Positions 1 through 5,488 of a DNA stretch of 5,501 bases are shown here, piece by piece (position 1 is the first letter of the stretch; every line of letters starts with the position of its first letter). The stretch covers positions 1-5,501 of the forward strand of contig JAQVFD010000157.1 in NCBI GenBank assembly GCA_028697435.1. The letters run 5' to 3'. The notes beneath the pieces were generated by a model. The model made no database searches, had not been told where the DNA came from, and saw nothing but the letters and a program-made list of their open reading frames with translations. The position numbers and the translations under genes are program-made. This DNA comes from Clostridiaceae bacterium (GTDB taxonomy: Bacteria > Bacillota > Clostridia > Lutisporales > Lutisporaceae).

Positions 1-1170
1 TCTTTCCTTAAGTTCTGTTTCTGTAGCAGCACCAACCTTAATTACCGCAACACCGCCTGAAAGCTTTGCAAGTCTTTCCTGAAGCTTTTCTCTGTCGAAG
101 TCTGAAGTGGTCTCTTCTATCTGTGCCTTAAGCATTTTTATTCTGTCTTTAATTACCTTGGATTCTCCGGCTCCGTCAACTATAATTGTATTTTCTTTCT
201 GGACTTTGACCTGTCTTGCTCTTCCAAGCTGGCTAATCTTTGCTTCTTTAAGCTCCAAACCTAATTCTTCGGATATAACCTGACCATTTGTAAGTATAGC
301 TATATCTTCCAGCATTGCCTTTCTTCTGTCTCCAAAGCCCGGGGCCTTTACAGCAACGCAGGTGAAAGTGCCTCTGAGCTTGTTGACGATTAATGTAGAT
401 AATGCCTCTCCTTCAACATCCTCAGCAATGATAAGAAGTTTCTTTCCTTGTTGAACAATCTGCTCAAGAATCGGCAGCAGTTCCTGTACATTTGAAATCT
501 TCTTGTCTGTAATAAGTATATATGGATCATCCAGTACAGCTTCCATCTTTTCAGTGTCTGTAACCATGTATAGTGAGATGCAGCCTCTGTCAAACTGCAT
601 GCCTTCAACTACATCAAGCGTTGTTCCGAAGGTATTGGATTCTTCAACTGTAATTACTCCATCCTTGCCAACCTTTTCCATAGCTTCTGCAATAAGCGCA
701 CCTATTGTCTCGTCAGCAGCTGAAATGGAAGCAACCTGAGCAATAGCTTCTTTGCTCTCAATAGGTCTTGAATTCTTTCTAAGTCCCTCTACTGCCGTAT
801 CAACTGCTTTGTTGATACCTCTCTTTATGATCATTGGATTTGCGCCTGCCGCAACATTCTTAAGACCTTCTCTTATTATGGCCTGTGCAAGAATTGTTGC
901 TGTTGTAGTGCCATCACCTGCTACATCATTTGTTTTGGTGGCAACTTCTTTAACAAGCTGTGCTCCCATATTCTCATAAGGATCCTCCAGCTCTATTTCT
1001 TTTGCAATAGTAACACCGTCATTAGTGATAAGCGGTGAACCGAACTTCTTATCTAATACTACATTTCTGCCCTTTGGTCCTAAAGTGATTTTTACTGTAT
1101 TTGCAAGCTGGTTAACACCGCTTTCAAGTGCCCTTCTTGCATCCTCTGAATACTTTATCTGTTTTGCCAT
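1..1170 (-). CDS. groEL: 60 kDa chaperonin GroEL, N-terminal 390 residues (3' end outside window)
   Basis: GroEL forms the double seven-membered ring that folds cytosolic proteins with ATP and the GroES lid. The frame is open from the ATG at 1170 to the window edge with no frameshift, giving 390 of the usual roughly 540 residues. Visible family blocks are the start MAKQIKYSEDAR, the ATP-site segments TLGPKGRNV (29-37) and DGVTIAKEIE (51-60), AGDGTTT (84-90), the apical-domain segment EGMQFDRG (189-196), KAPGFGDRRKAM, and SGGVAVIKVGAATE near the right end of the fragment. The catalytic Asp equivalent to E. coli D398 and the C-terminal tail are off the edge. AAGGAGGGA stands about 6 bases before the ATG. 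The gene follows groES after 17 bases, in the same transcript. Residues 197 and 200 (Cys and Leu) differ from the usual Tyr and Pro of the substrate-binding segment. Identification is certain. Confidence 0.98.
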   Translation of the reverse strand, partial: MAKQIKYSEDARRALESGVNQLANTVKITLGPKGRNVVLDKKFGSPLITNDGVTIAKEIELEDPYENMGAQLVKEVATKTNDVAGDGTTTATILAQAIIREGLKNVAAGANPMIIKRGINKAVDTAVEGLRKNSRPIESKEAIAQVASISAADETIGALIAEAMEKVGKDGVITVEESNTFGTTLDVVEGMQFDRGCISLYMVTDTEKMEAVLDDPYILITDKKISNVQELLPILEQIVQQGKKLLIIAEDVEGEALSTLIVNKLRGTFTCVAVKAPGFGDRRKAMLEDIAILTNGQVISEELGLELKEAKISQLGRARQVKVQKENTIIVDGAGESKVIKDRIKMLKAQIEETTSDFDREKLQERLAKLSGGVAVIKVGAATETELKER

Positions 1171-1187
1171 CTATATTCCCTCCTTAT

Positions 1188-1472
1188 CTATTCAATAACT
1201 GCCAGAACATCACTCTGTCTAACAATCAAATACTCATTGCCGTCCATCTTAACTTCTGTACCGGCATACTTTGAGTATATAACCTTATCCCCCGCTTTTA
1301 ATTCCAGAGGAACTTTTTTACCGTCAATCATTTCCCCTGAACCTACTGCAAGTACTTCGCCCTGCATCGGTTTTTCCTTTGCGGTACCCGGAAGTACTAT
1401 ACCGCTCTTCGTCGTTTCTTCACTTTCAATGACTTTGATGATGATCCTATCACCTAATGGTTTAATATTCAT
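1188..1472 (-). CDS. groES: 10 kDa co-chaperonin GroES
   Basis: GroES is the heptameric lid that caps the GroEL ring and encloses the folding chamber. The 94-residue length is normal for the family. The N-terminal MNIKPLGDRIIIK, the mobile loop around residues 16-33 with the hydrophobic tripeptide I25-V26-L27 that docks on GroEL, the central GEVLAVGSGE stretch, and the C-terminal GNEYLIVRQSDVLAVIE are all present. A strong AAGGAGG lies 7 bases before the ATG. It is the first gene of the groES-groEL operon. The promoter and a perfect CIRCE operator lie just upstream, so heat-shock control by HrcA is expected. Nothing is missing or unusual. Confidence 0.98.
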   Translation of the reverse strand: MNIKPLGDRIIIKVIESEETTKSGIVLPGTAKEKPMQGEVLAVGSGEMIDGKKVPLELKAGDKVIYSKYAGTEVKMDGNEYLIVRQSDVLAVIE

Positions 1473-1522
1473 ACATAATCCTCCTTAAAAGTAATTATTT
1501 TAAACATTATGTATTTTTGTTA

Positions 1523-1549
1523 TTAGCACTCACCCTTGCTGAGTGCTAA
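1523..1549. promoter_or_regulatory. CIRCE operator (HrcA binding site)
   Basis: TTAGCACTC, a 9-base spacer and GAGTGCTAA form a perfect match to the CIRCE inverted repeat. It sits about 50 bases upstream of the groES start and just downstream of the predicted transcription start, the usual position in Firmicutes groESL operons. The HrcA repressor binds it and is released on heat or folding stress. The hrcA gene is not in this window. Confidence 0.97.
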
Positions 1550-1560
1550 CTACACTTTAT

Positions 1561-1589
1561 ATAATAATTAAAGGAAAATATATTATCAA
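1561..1589 (-). promoter_or_regulatory. groESL sigma-A promoter
   Basis: On the minus strand TTGATA (1589-1584), a 17-base spacer and TATTAT (1566-1561) form a good vegetative promoter. The expected start near 1554 places CIRCE at the very start of the transcript. This fits housekeeping-sigma transcription repressed by HrcA rather than an alternative heat-shock sigma factor. Confidence 0.8.
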
Positions 1590-1622
1590 ACTTCCAAATG
1601 CGCCAAAAACAGCAAATAGCAA

Positions 1623-1659
1623 TAATATCGTCCCAATATCTGTTATTATTTCGATATTA
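1623..1659. repeat. AT-rich inverted repeat after the DUF554 gene
   Basis: TAATATCG (1623-1630) and CGATATTA (1652-1659) are perfect 8-base inverted arms around a 21-base loop, just downstream of the DUF554 stop on the minus strand. It could be a weak transcription end point, but the stem is AT-rich and no T-run follows it. Chance in AT-rich DNA is quite possible. Confidence 0.25.
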
Positions 1660-1681
1660 CGTTGTTTTATACTGTTTCATA

Positions 1682-2365
1682 CTATTTCATAAATAACATC
1701 AGTATTATAGGAATGAACATTGCCGGCAGCATATTACCAACCTTTAACTTTTTCATTTCCAATATGTTTATTCCCATCCCCAAAAGAAGAACTCCCCCTA
1801 CGGCTGTCATTTCTGTAATTACTGCTTCGCTAAGGTATGGAGCGACAAATGAAGCAAGCAGAACTATAGAACCCTGATAAACAAAAACAGGCAGTGACGA
1901 CAGCAAAACTCCCATACCCATAGTGGATGCAAAGACAATCGCTATTGTTCCGTCCAATACCGACTTCATTAAAAGAATCTTGTGATCGTTCATAAGACCG
2001 CTCTGGAGGGATCCCATAATGGACATTGTGCCAACGCAAAAAAGAAGACTGGCAGTTACAAAGCCTTTGGAAAAGCTTCCTTCTTGAGAATTGAACTTGT
2101 CCTGAATATAGTCACCCAAATTATTCATTCTTTTTTCTATGTCTATCCACTCGCCGATTGTTGCTCCAATAACCAAGCTGAGTATTACAACAATGACATT
2201 TTTAGAATTAATTGCAAACATCATTCCGTTTGCTAAGGTAAACAACCCTAAGATTGTCATAATGATGCTGCTGAATCGCTCCGGTATCCCCTTTCTAAAA
2301 AAGCATCCTATGATACCGCCAACAATTATTGCAACTGCATTTGCTATTGTGCCAAATAAAATCAT
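1682..2365 (-). CDS. DUF554 family membrane protein (YdfK/YqgA-like)
   Basis: This is a 227-residue multi-spanning membrane protein of the DUF554 family, whose transport or other role is not established. Family signatures are the N-terminal GTIANAVAIIVGGIIG (5-20), the IGEWIDIE stretch (70-77), and the central FCVGTMSIMGSLQSGL (109-124), followed by DHKILLMKSVLDG (127-139). About six or seven hydrophobic segments can be seen, including ones near 3-21, 33-51, 56-72, 140-158, 163-177 and 211-226. I chose the ATG at 2365 because GGAGGG lies 7 bases before it. A longer reading from a TTG at 2380 would put that ribosome binding site inside the gene. It is the last gene of the middle operon, 90 bases after ogg, with a large palindrome in the gap. 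No strong terminator follows before the groES promoter. Confidence 0.9.
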   Translation of the reverse strand: MILFGTIANAVAIIVGGIIGCFFRKGIPERFSSIIMTILGLFTLANGMMFAINSKNVIVVILSLVIGATIGEWIDIEKRMNNLGDYIQDKFNSQEGSFSKGFVTASLLFCVGTMSIMGSLQSGLMNDHKILLMKSVLDGTIAIVFASTMGMGVLLSSLPVFVYQGSIVLLASFVAPYLSEAVITEMTAVGGVLLLGMGINILEMKKLKVGNMLPAMFIPIILMLFMK

Positions 2366-2389
2366 AATAAGACCCTCCAAATTTGTAAG

Positions 2390-2451
2390 TGGAGACAGGG
2401 GGACGTTTCACGTGTCCTCTGGAGGACAGGCGAAACGTCCCCCTGTCTCCA
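2390..2451. repeat. REP-like palindromic element with 19-bp perfect arms
   Basis: GGAGACAGGGGGACGTTTC (2391-2409) is the exact reverse complement of 2432-2450, and the flanking T2390/A2451 extends pairing to 20 bp. The 22-base centre carries a second nested palindrome, TGTCCTC-TG-GAGGACA (2413-2428). It fills most of the gap between the ogg stop and the DUF554 ribosome binding site and is far richer in G and C than its surroundings. No T-run follows on either strand, so it does not look like an intrinsic terminator. The GACAGGGGGACGTTTC-type arm resembles dispersed REP-type repeats associated with Y1 (RAYT) transposases in Firmicutes. That resemblance is from memory, and no such transposase is present here. 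Confidence 0.8.
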
Positions 2452-2455
2452 TTCG

Positions 2456-3331
2456 TCACATTTTTATTTTTAATTCTCTTGCATAATAAAAAAGGTACTC
2501 CTGAGCAAAGCCCGCCAGACCTCCAAACTTCTCCGCAGCAAAGTTCTGTATTTCCTTCATTTTGACATTCCTTCCAAAGAAGAAATATTCCGTAACCCGG
2601 CTAACCCATACATCCACCGGATAGGCTTCATACTTTTGCATGGAAAACAACATTATACAGTCCGCTACCTTCGGACCCACTCCCGGAATTTCCATCAATA
2701 TCTCTCTTACGCTGTCAATATCCTTTTCTGCAGTCTCGTCTAACCTGATTTTTCCCTCATATATCATCCTTACCGCCTGATATATGTATTTACACCTGAA
2801 GCCTGCCCTGCATAGGGATAACCCTTCCATATCCGCTTCATGCAATTCCGATGGACTCGGAAAGGCATAATAGAGGTTCCCTTTGTATTGAATCTTTCTG
2901 CCATACATTTCAGATAACAGTCCAATGCTTCTTGATATCATGGGAATACTGTTATTTGCGGATATTATATATGAAATCAGGAGCTCCCAAGGCTCCTGTT
3001 TTAGTATCCTTATACCTTTCCCATGTTTTATGGCCATATCAAGGACAGGGTCCTTTGCCAGTTCTCTTTTTATTGCACCATAATCCCTTCCCAAATCAAA
3101 ATAGTCGAACCAGATATCCCGGAAATCCTTCAGATTTGTATTGTCAAGAATTACGATTCCCTTTTCATAATCCGATCTGACATTAAGAACCTTGCCGAAA
3201 GCGATTCCGGTATAGCTTCCGTCCTCATTCTTCGTCCAGCGGAAACACTGTCCGCATTCAAATATATGCTTGGCATCAAAGTCTTTTACATCTTCGAGTA
3301 TCAGACCATTCTCAACTTCAGTAATCCTCAT
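2456..3331 (-). CDS. ogg: 8-oxoguanine DNA glycosylase / AP lyase (Ogg1 type)
   Basis: This enzyme cuts 8-oxoguanine out of DNA and nicks the abasic site, starting base excision repair of oxidative damage. The 291-residue protein has the Ogg N-terminal domain with GQCFRW (27-32). Next come the SANN motif (124-127) and a helix-hairpin-helix with EIPGVGPKVADC (214-225). The catalytic Lys is K221 and the catalytic Asp is D240, in PVDVWVSR. Q277 and F281 match the base-pocket Gln and Phe of human OGG1. M131 occupies the place of human Arg154, as I recall for the Clostridium acetobutylicum enzyme, where it goes with looser choice of the opposite base. The ATG at 3331 is preferred because AAAAGGAG lies 8 bases upstream. 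An upstream TTG at 3370 would place that site inside the gene. It lies 102 bases after the P-loop/Asp23 gene. Confidence 0.95.
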   Translation of the reverse strand: MRITEVENGLILEDVKDFDAKHIFECGQCFRWTKNEDGSYTGIAFGKVLNVRSDYEKGIVILDNTNLKDFRDIWFDYFDLGRDYGAIKRELAKDPVLDMAIKHGKGIRILKQEPWELLISYIISANNSIPMISRSIGLLSEMYGRKIQYKGNLYYAFPSPSELHEADMEGLSLCRAGFRCKYIYQAVRMIYEGKIRLDETAEKDIDSVREILMEIPGVGPKVADCIMLFSMQKYEAYPVDVWVSRVTEYFFFGRNVKMKEIQNFAAEKFGGLAGFAQEYLFYYARELKIKM

Positions 3332-3388
3332 AGTCAATTCTCCTTTTATCCGGCTCCCCGACTCCCGCAACCCCGAAGCCCTTCCCTA

Positions 3389-3436
3389 ATCTGGCATCTG
3401 GCATCTGGTGTCTCGCATCTCGTGTCTGGCGTCTTA
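3389..3436. repeat. Degenerate heptamer tandem array
   Basis: Six consecutive 7-base units run from 3389 to 3430: ATCTGGC, ATCTGGC, ATCTGGT, GTCTCGC, ATCTCGT, GTCTGGC. A partial GTCTTA (3431-3436) follows and overlaps the stop codon of the P-loop/Asp23 gene. The consensus is RTCTSGY. Together with the C-rich stretch at about 3351-3387, it makes the gap before ogg strikingly different from the surrounding AT-rich DNA. No promoter, terminator or gene is evident in it. Its role is unknown. Confidence 0.75.
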
Positions 3437-4240
3437 TTTCGTTATAGCTTTAACTGTTACATTTATACTTAATACATTTATTCCCGTCATATATTCTATT
3501 TCTTCTACAAGCTTTTTCTGAAGCTCAACAAGCATTAAGTCAATTCTTGTAATGAGCTTTATGGATAAATCAAGATCTATTATTATGCCATCCGGCTTGT
3601 TCTCTATCCTAACCCTCATTATTTTGTTTATCCTCTCCACCTTGGATACACAAATACTTATAATCTGCACCAATGCCACTTTTGAAAGCTCATATTTGCC
3701 CAAATAGCTAAAGGTCGGTCTTATTATTGTCTTTTCGACCATTCCTGAAAATCTGCCCTTCTTGCTGAATATCTTAAGTGAATCAATGAAATAACCCGAA
3801 AAATCCTTTTTAACTTCAAAAGTGGGCACGGGAATTACATGTTTCCCATCCTCCCGTCGTGATTTTTGGGCAATCTCTATTTCCTTATCCGTAGACACAT
3901 CTTCTATATACAATACCTCATGAATTTCAGGAAGTTCCAGTGCATTACAAATTTCCTTGACCATTTTAAGAGAGGTGCCAATAACAAGGAGTTTTTCCGG
4001 GTTAATATCTTTCAATGCACCCTTTACATTTTCCCTATGTTCAGGATCATTGAAAAGAGCTCTCCTTACCGATGCTATACGGGTGCTTTCCCTTTTTGCG
4101 GACTGACCTGCTATAACCCTGGTACCGCCTATTAGCAATCCATCGTCTATTATATATCCTATCTCTCTGTCTTTTGCAACCATAAATGCCTTGTAGCTCT
4201 TCCCGGTACCGCTCTGACCAATTAGTGCATAAACCTCCAT
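3434..4240 (-). CDS. P-loop NTPase fused to an Asp23/Gls24-like domain
   Basis: This 268-residue soluble protein has two parts. The N-terminus starts with a hydrophobic strand and a Walker A loop, GQSGTGKS (8-15, with K14). It continues through IIDDGLLI (30-37) and a strand KLLVIGTS (83-90) that could carry Walker B function, although no classical acidic Walker B is obvious. Residues about 177-268 resemble the Asp23/Gls24 envelope-stress domain: GKYELSKVAL (181-190), an RVRIEN...GIIIDLDL core, a helix with KLVEEIEYMTGI (243-254), then VLSINVTVKAI. The protein may use nucleotide binding to control an envelope-associated function, but no activity can be assigned. GGGGG sits 7 bases before the ATG at 4240. 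An ATG at 4246 is also possible but is only 1 base from that site. It follows the OadG-like gene after 23 bases, so co-expression is likely. Confidence 0.85.
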   Translation of the reverse strand: MEVYALIGQSGTGKSYKAFMVAKDREIGYIIDDGLLIGGTRVIAGQSAKRESTRIASVRRALFNDPEHRENVKGALKDINPEKLLVIGTSLKMVKEICNALELPEIHEVLYIEDVSTDKEIEIAQKSRREDGKHVIPVPTFEVKKDFSGYFIDSLKIFSKKGRFSGMVEKTIIRPTFSYLGKYELSKVALVQIISICVSKVERINKIMRVRIENKPDGIIIDLDLSIKLITRIDLMLVELQKKLVEEIEYMTGINVLSINVTVKAITK

Positions 4241-4263
4241 GGTCATACCCCCAATGCCGTTTA

Positions 4264-4395
4264 TTATAGATTATTACCTTTTGCCGGAAAAACCTTGCCC
4301 AGTAATACAATCATTGCATAAAATACAGAAATAACTATAAATATTCCAAGCATTCCAAGTCCCATTACTTTAATGCTTTCGAAAAATACATCCAT
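4264..4395 (-). CDS. Small OadG-like membrane subunit
   Basis: This 43-residue peptide resembles the gamma subunit of sodium-translocating decarboxylases (OadG family and related small subunits). It has a short amphipathic start, MDVFFESIKVMG, then one membrane span at about residues 11-33 with the pattern GLGMLGIFIVI, and a short positively charged tail, GKVFPAKGNNL. In characterised complexes such a subunit anchors the carboxyltransferase to the sodium-pumping beta subunit. The ATG at 4395 follows GAGGTGG at 8 bases. A longer reading from 4446 would run over the oadB relic in another frame and is rejected. The partner beta subunit upstream is reduced to its last 38 codons, so the peptide is either an orphan or works with a complex encoded elsewhere. 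Its length is near the lower limit, but the ribosome binding site and family pattern support it. Confidence 0.75.
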   Translation of the reverse strand: MDVFFESIKVMGLGMLGIFIVISVFYAMIVLLGKVFPAKGNNL

Positions 4396-4429
4396 ATTGT
4401 TTCCCACCTCATTATTATTTATCGATACT

Positions 4430-4546
4430 CTATTTAACCAGTGCAAGTATTAAGCCTCCGGCAATTATTGAGCCAATCTGACCGGCTACATTTGCACTTA
4501 CCGCCTGCATCAATATGAAATTCGTAGGATCAGCCTTCAATAATTT
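4430..4546 (-). pseudogene. C-terminal remnant of a sodium-translocating decarboxylase beta subunit (oadB/mmdB type)
   Basis: The frame encodes 38 residues ending in a TAG at 4432-4430. It contains ADPTNFILMQ followed by NVAGQIGSIIAGG and LILALVK, which is the characteristic last transmembrane segment of OadB/MmdB/GcdB beta subunits. A normal beta subunit is roughly 370-430 residues. Here the frame is closed upstream by a TGA at 4549-4547, and beyond it lie a promoter and the rex terminator instead of more coding sequence. There is no start codon with a ribosome binding site. About nine-tenths of the gene is therefore missing, most simply by deletion. The relic lies 34 bases before the OadG-like gene, consistent with a former oadB-oadG pair. 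The match is by eye; the left limit of homology is near position 4530. Confidence 0.8.
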
Positions 4547-4554
4547 TCATATAT

Positions 4555-4583
4555 ATTATATGCTTAATTGAAAAAACTCGCAA
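4555..4583 (-). promoter_or_regulatory. Sigma-A promoter for the oadG-like/P-loop/ogg/DUF554 unit
   Basis: On the minus strand TTGCGA (4583-4578), a 17-base spacer and a perfect TATAAT (4560-4555) form a promoter. Transcription would start near 4548, run through the oadB relic as an untranslated leader, and reach the OadG-like gene. The -35 box lies inside the 3' arm of the rex terminator stem, so the two signals overlap. Confidence 0.7.
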
Positions 4584-4605
4584 TGCAAATTACAATTGCG
4601 AGTTT
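4571..4605 (-). terminator. Rho-independent terminator of rex
   Basis: AAACTCGCAAT (4574-4584) and ATTGCGAGTTT (4595-4605) are perfect 11-base inverted arms around a 10-base loop. On the minus strand the 3' arm runs into six Ts (4576-4571). It starts about 22 bases after the rex stop. The arrangement separates rex from the downstream unit. Confidence 0.85.
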
Positions 4606-4627
4606 CCGGCTCGAAAATTACAAGTTG

Positions 4628-5281
4628 TCATTTTTTCTTCATTTTAAGGTCTTCTCTCTCTTTGAGCAGATATGATATTGTAAACAGGCTTTCGCTTAAG
4701 TGAACATTCTCAATAATAACGTCGCTATCCAGCTTAAGGTCAACAGGAGCAAAATTCCATATCCCCTTTATGCCGCAATTCACTAATGTTTCTGCAATCT
4801 TCTGCGTTCCTTCCTTGGGAGTACACAGAATACCTATCTCAATGCCATTATCTATAATGAACTTACCCATCTCATCCATAGACATTACTTTATGCCCTTT
4901 TACATCATCGCCTATTTTCTTTGGATTACTGTCAAACACCCCATAAAGAATGAAGCCGCTTTCTTCAAAGTAAGTGTAATTCGCTATAGCTCTTCCTACA
5001 TTACCTGCACCTATTATTATAGTCCTATATGTCCTGCTCAGGCCAAGAATGTTTCCCAGTTCATTATATAATTCCTCGACATTGTATCCATATCCCTGCT
5101 GTCCAAAGCCTCCGAAGCAATTCAAGTCCTGCCTTATCTGAGATGCTGTAAAACCTGTTATGCGGCTTAACTCCTGAGATGATACCCTCAATATGTCGTG
5201 GTGCAATAAATCCCCTAAATATCTGTGATATTTGGGAAGTCTTCTGACTACAGCCATAGATATGTTGCTTAATCTTTCCAT
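4628..5281 (-). CDS. rex: Redox-sensing transcriptional repressor Rex
   Basis: Rex is a homodimeric repressor that senses the NADH/NAD+ ratio and releases DNA when NADH is high, controlling fermentation and energy genes in Gram-positive anaerobes. The 217-residue protein has a winged-helix N-terminus with ISMAVVRRLPKYHRYL (7-22), the recognition region TASQIRQDLNCFGGFG (45-60), and the glycine-rich QQGYGYNV. It then has a Rossmann NAD-binding fold with GAGNVG (91-96), an acidic D117 after the second strand, and the C-terminal IWNFAPVDL (174-182) and swapped helix. I chose the ATG at 5281. It gives the usual Rex start and length, has AGGGG 8 bases upstream, and lies downstream of the promoter. 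A GTG at 5326 lies upstream of the predicted transcript start, and an ATG at 5314 lacks a ribosome site. Its own operator suggests autoregulation. Confidence 0.96.
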   Translation of the reverse strand: MERLSNISMAVVRRLPKYHRYLGDLLHHDILRVSSQELSRITGFTASQIRQDLNCFGGFGQQGYGYNVEELYNELGNILGLSRTYRTIIIGAGNVGRAIANYTYFEESGFILYGVFDSNPKKIGDDVKGHKVMSMDEMGKFIIDNGIEIGILCTPKEGTQKIAETLVNCGIKGIWNFAPVDLKLDSDVIIENVHLSESLFTISYLLKEREDLKMKKK

Positions 5282-5328
5282 CCTCTCGACCCCTATCCTT
5301 ATAACAAAATTCATATCTCGGTACACTA

Positions 5329-5357
5329 ATTTTATTATATACCTAAAGTATTGTCAA
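5329..5357 (-). promoter_or_regulatory. rex sigma-A promoter
   Basis: On the minus strand a perfect TTGACA (5357-5352), a 17-base spacer and TAAAAT (5334-5329) form a strong promoter. The predicted start near 5322 gives a leader of about 40 bases before the ATG at 5281. It also argues against the upstream GTG at 5326 as a start codon. Confidence 0.8.
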
Positions 5358-5368
5358 TAAATTAACAC
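5351..5368. promoter_or_regulatory. Rex operator (ROP) overlapping the rex -35 box
   Basis: TTGTCAATAAATTAACAC matches the Rex consensus TTGTTAANNNNTTAACAA at 12 of its 14 defined positions. It covers the whole -35 hexamer of the rex promoter, an ideal position for repression. Negative autoregulation relieved by high NADH is the natural inference. Confidence 0.75.
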
Positions 5369-5452
5369 TTTGTGCCATTTTATGAAAATTTTTAAATTAT
5401 ATGTTTTAAACTAAACATTTTCTCTGAAATATATACAAATCCAACATACTTC

Positions 5453-5461
5453 TGATAGAAT
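5453..5461 (+). promoter_or_regulatory. Possible extended -10 promoter for a divergent gene
   Basis: TGATAGAAT has the TGN extension directly before a TAGAAT -10 box, but the -35 region (ATACAA at 5433-5438) is poor. It would give a transcript starting near 5468 and running off the right edge towards a gene divergent from rex. AT-rich context makes chance matches common. Confidence 0.3.
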
Positions 5462-5488
5462 AGTTGGTGTATCATCGGTGAAGGATTA

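Noticed and set aside
503..979. Plus-strand open frames opposite groEL
   Set aside because: They are antisense to an intact, fully conserved groEL frame, with no ribosome binding sites or family features.
2390..2451. The palindrome after ogg as an intrinsic terminator
   Set aside because: Neither side is followed by a run of Ts, and the nested symmetrical structure is more like a REP-type repeat.
3389..3436. Heptamer array as a CRISPR
   Set aside because: The units are 7 bases with no spacers and no cas genes nearby.
3023..3472. Plus-strand 149-codon open frame opposite ogg
   Set aside because: It is antisense to the conserved ogg and crosses the heptamer repeat; its composition is that of a shadow frame.
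4264..4446. Longer 60-residue version of the OadG-like gene
   Set aside because: The extra N-terminal codons overlap the end of the oadB relic in another frame, and the clear ribosome binding site stands before the ATG at 4395.
4530..4550. Six-codon ORF (MKIIEG) at the start of the middle-operon transcript
   Set aside because: It has no ribosome binding site and begins at about the predicted transcription start; most likely chance.
5282..5326. GTG start giving rex 15 extra N-terminal residues
   Set aside because: The GTG lies upstream of the predicted transcription start near 5322, lacks a ribosome binding site, and would exceed the usual Rex start.
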